Source: Tamarix chinensis
Lineage: Eukaryota; Streptophyta; Magnoliopsida; Caryophyllales; Tamaricaceae
Direction: 5' to 3'
Length of the DNA: 64,000 bases
Assembly: GCA_030549775.1 (NCBI GenBank)
Contig: CM060177.1
Span: 95,104,236-95,168,235, forward strand
Positions 1 to 10,880 of the stretch are shown in pieces. Under the pieces are notes generated by a model, which saw nothing but the letters and a program-made list of their open reading frames with translations, did not search any database and was not told where the DNA came from. The first letter of the stretch is position 1. The number at the start of each line of letters is the position of its first letter. Position numbers and translations under genes: made by a program.

Positions 1-875
1 ACATCAAGAAATATTATTAGTACTTAATTATCATTAATATATATTAAGTTTAGCTATATATAATATTATACAATTAAATTTATTTAAGAATATCTAATAA
101 CTCCTAAAGATTCTTGCAGTCTACATCCTCTACATTGATTGATTTCTTCCTAGGGTGTGTTTCATGATAAGTCTTGAGCTGAAATTTTCTACTTTAATAA
201 GGGTCTAGAAATCTACAGTCAACTTCTTATACTCATGGCCAATGTGGAGTCTCCTCCTACTAATTCAAATCAAAATATTTTTACAAAGAAAAAACAAAAT
301 TACATATTATCTAACTAAAAATAAATAACATTAGATATAAAAAGCTAATTATAAATTACTACTCCCTTAAATCTATGGTAAACCCTATATATGTCCTCCT
401 TTAGAACATGCTCCTAATTATCATTATATATGGGGGTCAACTTCTGTATCTTATTCCTTATTTTCCTTAAAAAGAATTTAATTGCATGGTTAATGGCCCT
501 CCATGCTTTCTCACGGTTTGACAACTACTGGATGTGGAATTTTTCATAATTATTCTTCTTGAACTCCTCATGCATGTAAAAGGATTTTGACTCCATGAGT
601 GAGGGGTGTGCTAGAGTTGCAACATAAATCATATTAGTTAATCCAATAATTAAAACATAATATATCATTAATTTTTAATCTAATATATAACATTAAAAAA
701 CTATTACTTAACTTAAAATGAGATAGGATACTATACTAATGTCGAAGGTATATTATAATAACCTATAATTTTAAAACTATACTTATTCTTTTGGTAACCA
801 TTATTTTTACATACTCCATAAATTTTAATTAATTACTTAATTAATTAATAAAGTTTTATGATGTATTTATTATTT
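1..875. other. AT-rich stretch without recognisable genes
   Basis: No ORF with recognisable protein similarity and no terminal repeats were seen. The sequence is AT-rich and resembles decayed intergenic or transposon DNA. Confidence 0.5.
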
Positions 876-961
876 TAACACCCATATTTTTTACTACTGA
901 ATTTGTTTTGTTAAAAACATGTTGTAGAAGTAGAAAACACTTTGAAAAATGGGGTGTTACA
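876..961. repeat. Short LTR-terminus remnant with inverted ends
   Basis: The segment starts with TAACACCCA and ends with GGGGTGTTACA, so its ends are inverted copies about 75 bp apart. The same ends close the long LTR family seen at 14311, 30223 and 32811, and a near-identical arrangement occurs at 14339-14413. It is probably the abutting termini of two decayed LTRs. A tiny foldback element is the alternative. Confidence 0.35.
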
Positions 962-1629
962 ACTATACCTAACACAGGTTAGACGTTCGCCGCCTACTCC
1001 ATATCAAATACAAGGCTAAACTAGCAGAAACACTAAAAAAATAGAGTGCACAATGATAATTTAGTTGAAACTAAATTCCAAAATGTTTACAATAACAACC
1101 TTAATGGGTTATGTTCAAATAGTTACAAGTACATATTAAAGTATAAAATTTCAAAACATGGGTTGGGGCACGAGGCCCAAAACAGATACCATGGTCCTCC
1201 ACGGACCCCATTAAGACCTTTCAGGTTTCCTTGCTTACAACCCTAGCCCAACAGAGGTATGCCATCTACTGGCCATCCCCAAAAACCTACATAAGGTCCT
1301 ATGCTCATGGGAATGAGTAGGTGATCCAGCAAATAGGCATATCAAAATGCTACGTACTGAGTAAGCCATGTTAATCTCTTAATGTACACATGTATACAAG
1401 TTCATCATACACATATAGATTACCGTAAGCATTATGAAAAGATATATATATATATATATGCATAAGGATAAAAGTACATAAAGTCACATCGTCATGCATA
1501 ATTCTATAAAGTAGAATAATTCAGGCAAAGACTCACCACCTTTCCACATAATACTATACACACTTAATGGCAAGGAGGAATAAATATCCTCTAGGGCTAA
1601 TCCTAATTAGCCAAATCCTTAAGTTATAT
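962..1629. other. Degenerate repetitive DNA left of the first gypsy element
   Basis: There is no supported gene; the 66-codon open frame here has no family resemblance. A short (AT)n tract lies near 1441-1460. The text between 1330 and 1560 is reminiscent of the long LTR family found in reverse orientation elsewhere, but the match is weak by eye. Confidence 0.35.
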
Positions 1630-2704
1630 TGATGTGTGCAAGAATATGAACTTATGGTTTGAGTGGTATTATGGTTCGGTTAGGGTTATTCAATGGTTAT
1701 GATGGTTTGAAAATGATGAAGAGATGATGATGATGATTCAAAAAAGTAGAATTAATGATGATGATGCTCAAATGATAAAGGGTTTGGAATGGTTTGGTTC
1801 GTGGGCTAGGGTTAGGGTTTACGATTAGGGTTTAGTAGTGATATTAATATTATATGATGATAAATGATTGGAAATATGGTAATTTGATGATTAGAATTGT
1901 AATTTAAGATGTTAAGGATGATTTTTTGATAATAATAATATTATTATCTAAGGTTTGGAAATAAATAAAATCAAGTAAGAAAATTACGTTTAAGATGAGT
2001 GTTAAAGACAATGATGATGGGGATTGTATATAGAGTTTAGGGTTTAGAATAGTGTGGGTTTGTGGAGTGTTTAGAGGATAGATATTAATCTCTAATTATC
2101 ACAGAAAAAGAGATTAATAATTTCAATGATAATTACTCACACATAATTGATTAATATTGAGAAGAACTCACATAGAATTCAATTAAGCAAAGCTTGCAAT
2201 TTCATCAATTTTTCATTTCCTTTGTGAAGTGTACTTACTATGGTTTTTATAACCATTATACCTCCTTAATATTACAAAATAATCCTCCTAAAAATATGAT
2301 AAGAATTGACACAAAAATCATTAGCTTGCTGCCTACTCTAAACACACTAAAAGATAGAATAAGATAACCCTAAAAGATAAAATTAATCTACCTTTTTACT
2401 AATTCAACTTTGTTATCTTTTTAACAATTATTAATGTGATAATACTCCATATTTTATGTACAAAATTTTGATTAAAGTGTCCTCATGTAGATACCACGTT
2501 CATACCTTCCATGCACCACATTTTTTCCCTTAATACATACCATGCACATGCCTCTATCGCTAGTGACTTATTTTACAAGTGTCATCCATAACTAGCAATG
2601 TGGTTTTTCATTTGCCTTCAAATTTGTAGGGGATCCTCTATAAATAGAGGATAATAGGTTCCATAATAATAAATGCTATATCTTGACCATTTTCCCCTAA
2701 ATCA
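1630..2704 (-). repeat. 3' LTR of first gypsy element
   Basis: The 1075-bp repeat has TG...CA ends and matches 7220-7981 and 47262-48335. It contains a GAT-rich tract near 1717-1770. An inverted repeat, ATCCTCTAT/ATAGAGGAT with a central TATAAATA-like core, lies near 2633-2653. It holds about 300 bp (roughly 2280-2590) that the 5' LTR has lost. Confidence 0.85.
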
Positions 2705-2714
2705 TTCTCCCCTT
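2705..2714 (-). other. Polypurine tract of first gypsy element
   Basis: Read on the minus strand this is AAGGGGAGAA, directly upstream of the 3' LTR. That is where the plus-strand primer of a retrotransposon belongs. Confidence 0.75.
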
Positions 2715-2715
2715 A

Positions 2716-3866
2716 TTAACTTGAATTTGCCTTCAAATTTACATCTCCATAGTAAGGATTGGTATCTCCAATATTTAATGTTCTATACACCCCACCATAT
2801 GATTTGGGTAAATCTAGCTTATAATAACTCTCTCTAATTTTTCTAAGTATTTTGAAAGGACCATCTTCCCTTGGCATAAGCTTATTTTTCCTTAAATTAG
2901 TAAATCTCTCCTTCCTTAAGTGCAACTATACCTAATCCCTTAGTTGAAATGCATGTCGACTCCTATGCTTGTTTGCTATTATCTTGTATAATTTATTTGT
3001 ATTCTTAATGTTGTGCTTGATTTGTTGATGAAGTTTATGAAAGAACTCCACTCTCTCTTGTGCATCATAATTCTTCACTTCCCCTTTCTTCAATGGTACC
3101 ATATCAATCGGTATATATGGATTAACACCATATACTATATCGAATGGATTAGAGCTTGTTGTAAGAAAAATTCACATGTGCTAACTTAACATCCCAATAT
3201 TTAGCACTGTTACTCACCAATCCCTTTAGAAAAGTATCCAAAGTTCTATTAGTAATGTCGGTTTGCCCATCCGTTTGAGGATGATGTGATGTACTAAATA
3301 GAAGCTTAGTTCCTAGCATATGCCATAATGTCTTCTAAAAATAACTTAGATACTTTACATCTCTATCCGAAAGTATACTACTTGAAATCCCATGCAATCT
3401 CACGTTATCCTTGAAATACAAATCTGCAATATGAATAGCATCATCCATATTGTTACATAGAATAAAATGAAAAATCTTGGAAAATTGATCCACCAGCACC
3501 ATGATAGAATCTTTGCCTCTTTTTGTCCTAGGCAATCCCAATATAAAATTCATACTAACTCCTTCCCATGGTTGAGTAGGCATGGGTAAAGGCACGTATA
3601 ACCATTTGTGAAAGAAACTCTTGCTTCTTTGACATGTAACACACCTAGCAACCATAGCTTGCACTCCCTTTTGCATTTTTGGCCAATAAAAATATTGTTA
3701 TAATAGTTCTAAAGTATCCTACAATACCTCCTTCATGCACTTCTTTGATTAGTAAATCTTGAATTGAGGTCTTTGGTATACACAATTTGTTTTGCTTGAA
3801 TAATAATCCATCTTCAAGAAGATAAGCTCCATGGATTCCTTGTTTTTTGCACTCTTCAAAAATCAA
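2716..3866 (-). pseudogene. Ty3/gypsy integrase remnant
   Basis: The minus-strand frames give an HHCC-like zinc-finger tail (VARCVTCQRSKS, near 3600-3640) and the start of the catalytic core (FILGLPRTKRGKDSIMVLVD, near 3480-3550). The core continues with LHGISSSILSDRDVKY near 3350-3400. A C-terminal GPFKILRKI...YKLDLP segment lies at 2716-2925. These are the usual steps of a gypsy integrase, which inserts element cDNA into the genome. Frame changes and stops separate the blocks, for example between 2930 and 3330, so the gene is dead. No chromodomain is visible. Confidence 0.85.
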
Positions 3867-4521
3867 AGAAAAATCATCATCAATGACATATTAACTTTTC
3901 AACATCTTGAAACCCAAAATCTTTGCATCCATCATTGTAAGCATCATATCCATTCTAGACAATGCACCCACAACAACATTTTCTTTACCATCCACATATC
4001 TTGTAGTGAATACAAATGTTTTCAAAAAACTAATCTACTTGGTATGTCTTATACTCACTTTCCTTTTACCATGTAGATACTTCAAACTTTCATGATGCGA
4101 GTGAAGTGCAAAAGGCTTGGGTCTCAAATAATGACTCCATGTTTTCAAAAAAATGAACAATAGCATAGAAATCCTTATCATAAGTTGAATAATTGAGTTT
4201 TGCAACATTCATCTTTTCACTGAAAAATGTAATTGGCCTATTCTCTTGTTTATCAAAGCAAGGTAAAGATAATACTAGTGCGTTTGAAAGCTTTGTCTTC
4301 AAGTCTTCAAAAGCTTTTGTTGCATGCTCATTCCATTGGATCTCTCCCTTCTTCATCAATTGTGTAATAAGTGGTTTAATTTTAGAGAAATCTTTGATAA
4401 ACCACCTATAAAATAAAGCCAATCCATGGAAACTTTGAACCTCATGAACATTAGTAGGAATATGCAATGTTTGAATAGCTTCCACCTTTAAAGGATCAAC
4501 TATAATACCATCTCCACTCAT
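3867..4521 (-). pseudogene. Ty3/gypsy RNase H remnant
   Basis: The segment begins with the RT connection (SFHGLALFYRWFIKDFS) and continues into RNase H. Typical words are PITFFSEKMNVAKLNYSTYD and DKDFYAIVH at about 4130-4240. RNase H removes template RNA during reverse transcription. Downstream, around 3890-4080, the frame shifts but still reads a decayed KENVV/ALSR-like end. Compared with the second copy at 49531-50340 it has a short internal deletion around 4255 (part of the first catalytic block). Confidence 0.85.
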
Positions 4522-5230
4522 AGTGTAACCAAGAAAACCAAACTCTTCATCATAAAATCACACTTTTCCATTTTACCATAGAGCTTCACCTCCCTAAGTT
4601 TATCAAATAATCTCTTCAAATGTTGCATTTTTTTGAACTCTCTCTTGCTATATATCAAAATATCATCAATGTAGACAACAAAAAAGACTCCAAGGAAAGG
4701 TCTAAGTACTTTGGTCATCAACCTCATGAATGAACTTGGTGCATTGCATAACCCAAATGGCATCACCAACCACTCATACAACCCATACTTAGTATTGAAA
4801 TCCATCTTCCATTCATCCCCTCCCCTTATACTTATTTTATGGTATCCACTTCTAAGGTCAAGATTCGAAAACACCTTTGCTCCATGCAGCTCATTGAACA
4901 TATCATCCAATCATGGCATCAAAAATCTATATTGGATTGTGATATTGTTGACTACTTTAGAGTCAATGCACATCCTCCACGTACCATCCTTCTTAGGTAC
5001 TAATAAAGCTGGTACACTACACATAATCATGCTCTCTCAAATATAGCCTCGATCCAATAATTCTTGCACTTGTCTTTACAACTCCTTGGAATCTTCCGGA
5101 TTGCATCTATAAGCTTGATTTTTTGGTAATGAAACTCCTTGAATAAAATTAATAGCATGTTTGATACCTCTAAAAGGAGGTAATTCGGGTGGCAACTCAT
5201 CTGGGAAAACATCTGCATACTCTACTATCA
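4518..5230 (-). pseudogene. Ty3/gypsy reverse transcriptase remnant
   Basis: The 4518-4910 frame carries [13 protein letters not shown], then [20 protein letters not shown], then the catalytic [12 protein letters not shown] box, with the two Asp residues of YIDD intact. The N-terminal part of RT (LP.LRGIEHAI...LLDRGYI region in relatives) is spread over different frames between 4920 and 5230. RT copies the element RNA into DNA. Frame breaks upstream make it a pseudogene, although the catalytic palm is well preserved. Confidence 0.9.
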
Positions 5231-5539
5231 CTTGTTTTAACTTTGGATTCTTATTAGCACACCCCCTTGTTGAACTTCTTTGACTACCAAGGCATAGTAT
5301 ACTTTATCACTCTTAATAGCATCAATCATCTCTAACTCCTTAAGGATCAACAACTCCATGCTACTCTTCTTTCTTCCTCCCTTACCTTCAACATCTTCCT
5401 TCTATTGTTCTCCTCCCATTCGCCTTTAACTCTCTTTTTTTATCCTTTATTTTTGCTTCTCACCCTCGGTATCTTCCTGCCTTTCACTCCTTAGAGCTGA
5501 ACTCTCCCCATCTACATTAGGCTTGAGTCTAAACTTCTT

Positions 5540-5870
5540 TTTGCCTTTTCTCATCACGTATTCATTAAGGACCCCATCATTTGTAACTTACCTATCAAAT
5601 AGCCAAAGTATCCCAAAAAAATATGAAAAGCATCTATAGGTAGAATATTGCATAAAACATCATGAAAATGATTTCTAATTTTGAAAGAGATGAGAGTTTG
5701 TTTGGTTACCCTTACACCTTTGTCATTATTGAGCCATTGAAGTGAATATGGACTTGGATGATCCATGGTCTTCAATCTGATCTTGTTCACCATTCTTGCA
5801 CTAGAAACATTGGTACAAGATGCACTATCAATAATGATTTCACACACTTTGTCTTCCACTCTATACTTGG
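5540..5870 (-). pseudogene. Ty3/gypsy aspartic protease remnant
   Basis: The open frame at 5554-5859 holds CEIIIDSASCTNVSS, which corresponds to the D-S/T-G-S/A catalytic motif of retroviral-type aspartic proteases, with the glycine replaced by alanine. PSPYSLQWLN and a DVLCNILPIDAFHIFLG segment follow, both typical of plant gypsy proteases. The protease would cleave the Gag-Pol polyprotein. The changed active-site glycine and the broken flanks argue that it is inactive. Confidence 0.8.
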
Positions 5871-5989
5871 CTTTAAAGATCTTCTCTCTTTGAGTATGTT
5901 GAGGTTGTTATTGCACTTGAAGCACTCATTGCAACACATAGCAATCTACCTGACCATCTTTTGGATCTTCACTACCTTCCTCAAGGTCT

Positions 5990-7038
5990 TCATTAAGTTC
6001 TTCATCTTCCTCATCACAAGCTTCCATACTCGCTATCACCTTTAAAGTCATTTCCCTTTGATTTGGACTATCTCGAGCAAAATGACTATAACCTCTACAC
6101 TTGAAACATTACTTGTTCACCTTATCAACCAACTTGTCCTTATCCTTTTCTTCACGATTGAAACTTCTAGTGTTGTCATGAATTTTGGTTTAAAAGGATG
6201 ATGGCTTCGACACTCCTTTAAAGTTCGAACCATATGGTGCATTGGTTGATTTGTTTGGTAGTTTGGTTATCTTCAATTGCTTCTCAAATATGATTTCTAA
6301 TTTTTCCAAGTCTTTGAATAAATCATAAGGATACACATCCAAATTCTCTCTAATATTCATATTTAGGCCTCTAATAAATCTAGCACATCTTTGCTCTTCT
6401 CTTTCTTGAACATCACAAATAAGAGCTAATCTTTCAAACTCTCTAATTTACCCCTCCACTCTAAGAAACCCTTGCCTAAAAGTACTAATTTTAATGAAAT
6501 TATCTTGTTCATATTCTCTAGGTATGTATTTTCTTTTTAAATTCTTTTCTAATTTTTCTCGTGATCTTACTTTTGTTTTTCCATCTCCTTCTCTTCTCCT
6601 CTTTAAATTATCATACCATAATCTAGCAAACTTCTTGAATTTCAATATGGTAATTTGACACATTTTCTCATTATCAAGATTTTTATATTAAAAAATAGAT
6701 TCAACAATTCGTAACCATTAAAGGAAAGATTCTGGATTGAGATTACCTTGAAAATCAGGTAGGTTAAATCAAATCTCCTTCTCCACATCATCATATGATT
6801 TCCTTGAAGTGTCATGAACTTGTACATAGTTTTCCACAATTTATTCTCTTCTTTCCTCCATTCGATCATGTGCTTCCCTTCTACAATTTTTTTATACTTG
6901 ATGACTTTGGTTTTGGTGTTGGACATGTTATGCTTAGGCTTGTGAGCCTTCCATCCTACCCATATGCAACTTAACTTTCTTGATCTTCTCCACCAATGCC
7001 TTGAGAATGTCCCTCAAATCTTCTGCTTGGATCGCCAT
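5990..7038 (-). pseudogene. Ty3/gypsy gag remnant with zinc-knuckle
   Basis: A probable Gag start (MAIQAEDLRDILKAL) is encoded from 7038 leftward. The capsid-like retrotransposon gag domain is at 6448-6663, with FARLWYDNLKRRREGDGKTK and EYEQDNFIKISTFRQG. A CFKCRGYSHFARD zinc-knuckle remnant lies near 6080-6110. Gag forms the particle and binds element RNA. Several stops and at least one frameshift, around 6640-6740, interrupt it. Confidence 0.8.
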
Positions 7039-7200
7039 GCCTTTTTTACACCCACAAATGGCGTGCTTCCAATAATTCTCTCAAGTCTTGGAAACTGCTT
7101 CATGATTTCTTACAATAATTTGGAATTAGGAACTCGGTTTTGAAAGAAAATTGGAGGAAATATTGGATACTAATCATGTATGTCATACTACACCACAATC

Positions 7201-7215
7201 TAAGCTTTGATACCA
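7201..7215 (-). other. Primer binding site, initiator Met tRNA type
   Basis: The minus strand reads TGGTATCAAAGCTTA, a one-mismatch match over the first 12 bases to the common plant PBS TGGTATCAGAGC, complementary to the 3' end of initiator tRNA-Met. It lies 5 bp from the 5' LTR edge, which fixes the orientation of the element. Confidence 0.85.
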
Positions 7216-7219
7216 AAAT

Positions 7220-7981
7220 TGACGTGTATAGAAATATGGACTTATGGTTTGAGTCGTATTATGGTTCGGTTAGGGTTATTCAATAGTTATGATGGTTCAA
7301 AAATGATGAGGAGATGATGATGATGATTCGATAAAGTATAATTAATGATGATGATGCTCAAATGATGAAGGGTTTGGAGAGGTTTGGTTAATGGGCTAGG
7401 GTTAGGGTTTATAATTAGGATTTAGTAATGATATTAATACTATATGATGATTAATTATTGGAAATATGGTAATTTTATGATTAGAATTAGAGGTTAAGAT
7501 ATTAATTATTATCATTTGATAATAAGAATATTATTATCTAAGGTTTGAAAAAAGATAAAATCAAGTAAGAAAATTAGGTTTAAGATGAGTGTTGAAGAAG
7601 ATGATGATGGGGATTGTATATGGTGTTTAGGGTTTAGAATGGCGTGGGTTTGTGGAGGGTTTAAAGGATTGATTTAATCTATAATTCACATAGACAAATA
7701 GATTAAGGATTTTAATGATAATGACTCACATATAATTGATTAATGTTGAGAAGAACTCATACATAATTCAATTAAGCAAAGCTTACAATTTCATCAATTT
7801 TTTATGTCCTTTGTGAAGTGTACTTCCTATGGTTTTTATAACCATTGGAACTCTTTAATATTACAAAATAACTAGCAATTAATCATCATTTTCCCTCAAA
7901 TTCGTAGGGGATCCTCTCTATATAGAGGATAATAGGTTCCATAATAATAAATGCTAAGTTTTAACCATTTTCCCTACATCA
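7220..7981 (-). repeat. 5' LTR of first gypsy element, internally deleted
   Basis: This 762-bp LTR aligns with 1630-2704 at both ends but lacks about 300 bp at position 7872. There the text jumps from ACAAAATAA directly to CTAGCAAT. Ends are TG...CA. Substitutions relative to the other LTR are frequent, which indicates an old insertion. Confidence 0.85.
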
Positions 7982-8893
7982 TGCACCATTAATTCATTTA
8001 TGTAAGGGATGAGTGAGTCAACCCATGAATATTCCATTTCATAACCAAGTATTCAGGTCAACCATTAACCAAGTGTAATAACCAGCTCTACTCATTTTGA
8101 CTAGTCATACCATTACTTCCATTCTTGCCAAATATTAGCCATTCTCTTAATCATCATTTATATATGATCAATTACTTACTTAACAACCATATTTTTTTTA
8201 TCATCGAGCGATGGACTATGCACCATCCCATGGTCTTACATACTATAGAAGCCTATCCAAAAAGAGACATAAAGTCCAGGCAGAAACCAATTACCATAAT
8301 GAACATAAGTCTAGGACAAAGCCAACTAATATGGAAATAATTCTAGGCTGAAGCCAACCACCTAGGTAACCAAACCCTTTAGAATAAATACCCCCTATTA
8401 CATTATTAGTGTCTAGAGTAGGTAAGGCACTGAGACCTCTTAGGATTCCTCCCAAAGGCATGAAAAATGCTCGAAGGTAGACTAACCCCTAAAATCTAAT
8501 CGAGGATTAGATAACTAAGACACATACTTAACTCAACTTTCTTTCACTTTAAGTGGTTAGTATTTTATTCATAAGGATGGGTGATCATATAAGGCTCATG
8601 TAAGGAAACACCATAAATCTCCATGCTAAGCCATATTGTTCCTTTTTATTTCCATTTTTCCCAACCATGTGGTTTACCATTTATCCTTTGCTAATGAGTT
8701 TCATATCTATCATAGGGTTTAATCCAAGCCCTTACCGATTTCCATTACTCTTATTCCATTTTTATCACTAATTATAAGTGAGTTACACATTTAGCATTTA
8801 CATTGCTCATAATGCATGCCATAGGTTATGATCCATTTTAATCCATTAATTAGGCTAGTAGTCCATGTTAAAGTCTGTATTTCATCCCATTAA
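7982..8893. other. Degenerate repetitive DNA between gypsy element and MITE
   Basis: No gene is supported. The stretch around 8520-8580 (CTTTCACTTTAAGTGGTTAG) resembles, in reverse, the tract near 27270-27300 of the long LTR family. It is therefore probably an antisense LTR fragment. Confidence 0.35.
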
Positions 8894-9131
8894 GGTCTTG
8901 TTTGGTATGGGAGTAATAGGGGTGGAAAAAATCCCCCCTATTCATGTCTTTTATATTAAGTATTTAATAATAGTAAATATATTTTTTATAAAATACCCAT
9001 TTTAGATAAAATGAAAATCTAAAATGGGTATTTATTAGAACATGAATATTTAATTTTAACTAAATTATACAAGATATATAAAATATGGGGGTAATTTTTC
9101 CATCTCTATTACTCCCTAACCAAATGAGCAC
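8894..9131. mobile_element. Tourist-like MITE (PIF/Harbinger type)
   Basis: The 238-bp element is flanked by the 3-bp duplication TAA (8891-8893 and 9132-9134). Its ends are long imperfect terminal inverted repeats. The left end reads GGTCTTGTTTGGTATGGGAG, and the right end read in reverse gives GTGCTCATTTGGTTAGGGAG. They continue through AGTAATAG...TGGAAAAA...CCCCC, about 45 bp in all. A second, inner inverted repeat (AAATACCCATTTTAGAT and its complement, about 8989-9034) makes the whole unit foldable. There is no coding capacity. A 3-bp TAA duplication with GG-starting ends fits Tourist/Harbinger MITEs. Confidence 0.85.
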
Positions 9132-9184
9132 TAATACTCATGATATAGTCCCAAATATAATCCCTGAATATAATCGAACCACAA

Positions 9185-9500
9185 CGTAAAAAATCATGCA
9201 AACCAGCCAAATCAGTCAATTGGTATAGCCCAACCAATCGATTGGTTGCACCAACTAGTCGATTTGTTTGGGTCGACTAGTCAATCGGCTGAACTCAACG
9301 ATACCCTAATTCCTTCAAGCTATTCGATTGTTTTGGGAGAACCAATTGACTGTTCATAGACTAGTTGATTGGTTTTACGAAACTATTTGATGGGTTTAAG
9401 TGGAGAGGAACACCAAGGTCTCTATAGGTGAAACAATCAATGGGTTGGGTCAACCAGTCGACTATTCTATGAATCAGCCTATGAGTTTGACCTAATTGGT
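9185..9500. repeat. Cluster of ATCGATTGGTT / AGTCGACTAG motifs
   Basis: At least ten variants of CCAATCGATTGGTT and ACTAGTCGATTGG occur in both orientations within about 300 bp. Similar clusters are at 10681-10880 and 35760-36660. The motifs are nearly self-complementary. Their origin is unknown to me; they may belong to a decayed retrotransposon family. Confidence 0.5.
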
Positions 9501-10680
9501 TGACCATTTTACCCTATCATAGCATCAATTCACAAATTCCATGCAAATTCTTGCATAAAAATCATTTATACGTGCCATAGAACATGTATCAACATCAACC
9601 AACATAATTTTAGCCAGATTATCATGAATTTCTTGCCATAACATTATCATAACCTATTTCCTTCATTTTCATGGTCTTTTCTCAACTTATGTCATTTAAA
9701 CATATATATCATACATACATCTACATTTTTTTTCATACCAACATGTATAATATAATAAAAGGCATCAGTTTTCATGAAATAACACATGCTAACATTTTAG
9801 GTGCAAGAATTACTTACTTGATGCAAACTAAATCCCCTTAAAACTAGGATTTTCAAATCTATGAAAACTTCAATCCTCAAAACCTTAAAATCCAAAAATC
9901 TTAACTCAAGTTTAATACCAAAAATTCATAAAATTCAAGCAAGGAAACAGAAAGAAAAATAACATACCACTGTGATGAATATAGGGAAAAACTCAACTAG
10001 ACCACTCAATCTTTTCCACTCAACTAGACCAATCAATCTTTTCCCAAAATTTAATGCTACCTTACTTAAAAATTAAAACAAGGTAGTGCTAGATAGGATC
10101 AGGGAAGTGTGTAAAATAATTTGGCAAATGCTTGAGTGTGGAAGAAAAGAAGAGAATGCATAGCATAGAGAATTTTTGATGGCCAAAATAAAGTGCAATG
10201 TATGAAGGATTGGGGCTATTTATAACCAACCAATTGAAGGGAAACACAAAAGGTTTGGAAGTCAAATCAAATCCCTACTTGTGACTATTTGAATATGATC
10301 AAAATGGATGGATTTACCTAGGATTTGCTAACCTAGTCTCACAAGATCACTTTGTGAATTTAGGGAACTCAAGTCAAACAGGCTAAAATTCTCATACATA
10401 AATGAAGAAATGGGAGGTCAGTGTGGAAGGAATGTTCTAGTTACTCAGAAGCATACCTAAGGTTGGGGTAATCAATATCAGAACTGAGAAGAGGAGAGAG
10501 GAGGAAGAAGACAAATTGTTAAGGTTATCTCTCTCCCTCATGTATCTCAGTTGACCTCCTGACAAATTGAGGCAATATTTTGGGTTTAGCACATCATAAA
10601 AATGATTAGGAATCTCCTAGGGACAATTTTTATGAGTTGGTAAGGTTCCATTTTAGAGTAAGGGATTTTTTAGAAAATTG
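9501..10680. other. Degenerate AT-rich DNA, no gene seen
   Basis: No ORF with recognisable similarity. A short direct duplication of CACTCAACTAGACCA occurs near 10001-10030. The sequence looks like decayed LTR material, but I could not assign it. Confidence 0.35.
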
Positions 10681-10880
10681 AACTTAAAAAAATATGACTA
10701 GTTTGATGAAATAGTTGATCAGTTTGGGTGTAGCAGTCAGCTGTTTATCCACTAGTCGATTAGTTTCCCCAAACCAATTGATCGATTTTTTCGAGGAACT
10801 AAATTTGGATGAAATGACAAACTAGTTTATAGGTTCATAGAACCAACCGATAGGTTTAATGCCTGTAAAACTCATTAAAC
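10681..10880. repeat. Second cluster of ATTGGTT / ACTAGTCGATTAG motifs
   Basis: The cluster contains CACTAGTCGATTAGTTT, AACCAATTGATCGATTT and related half-sites. It matches the motif style of 9185-9500, so both clusters probably belong to one decayed element, with 9501-10680 as its middle. Confidence 0.45.

Larger units (their letters stand above)
1630..7981 (-). mobile_element. Ty3/gypsy LTR retrotransposon, first copy
   Basis: A near-complete but decayed Metaviridae element reads right to left. The right (5') LTR is 7220-7981, followed by a primer binding site, gag, protease, RT, RNase H and integrase, then a polypurine tract and the left (3') LTR at 1630-2704. The order PR-RT-RH-IN is that of Ty3/gypsy. 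Every coding block is broken by stops and frameshifts, so it is not active by itself. No 5-bp target duplication is visible: the left flank reads TATAT and the right flank TGCAC. This suggests either decay or recombination between two elements. A second member of the family lies at 47262-51889. Confidence 0.9.
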
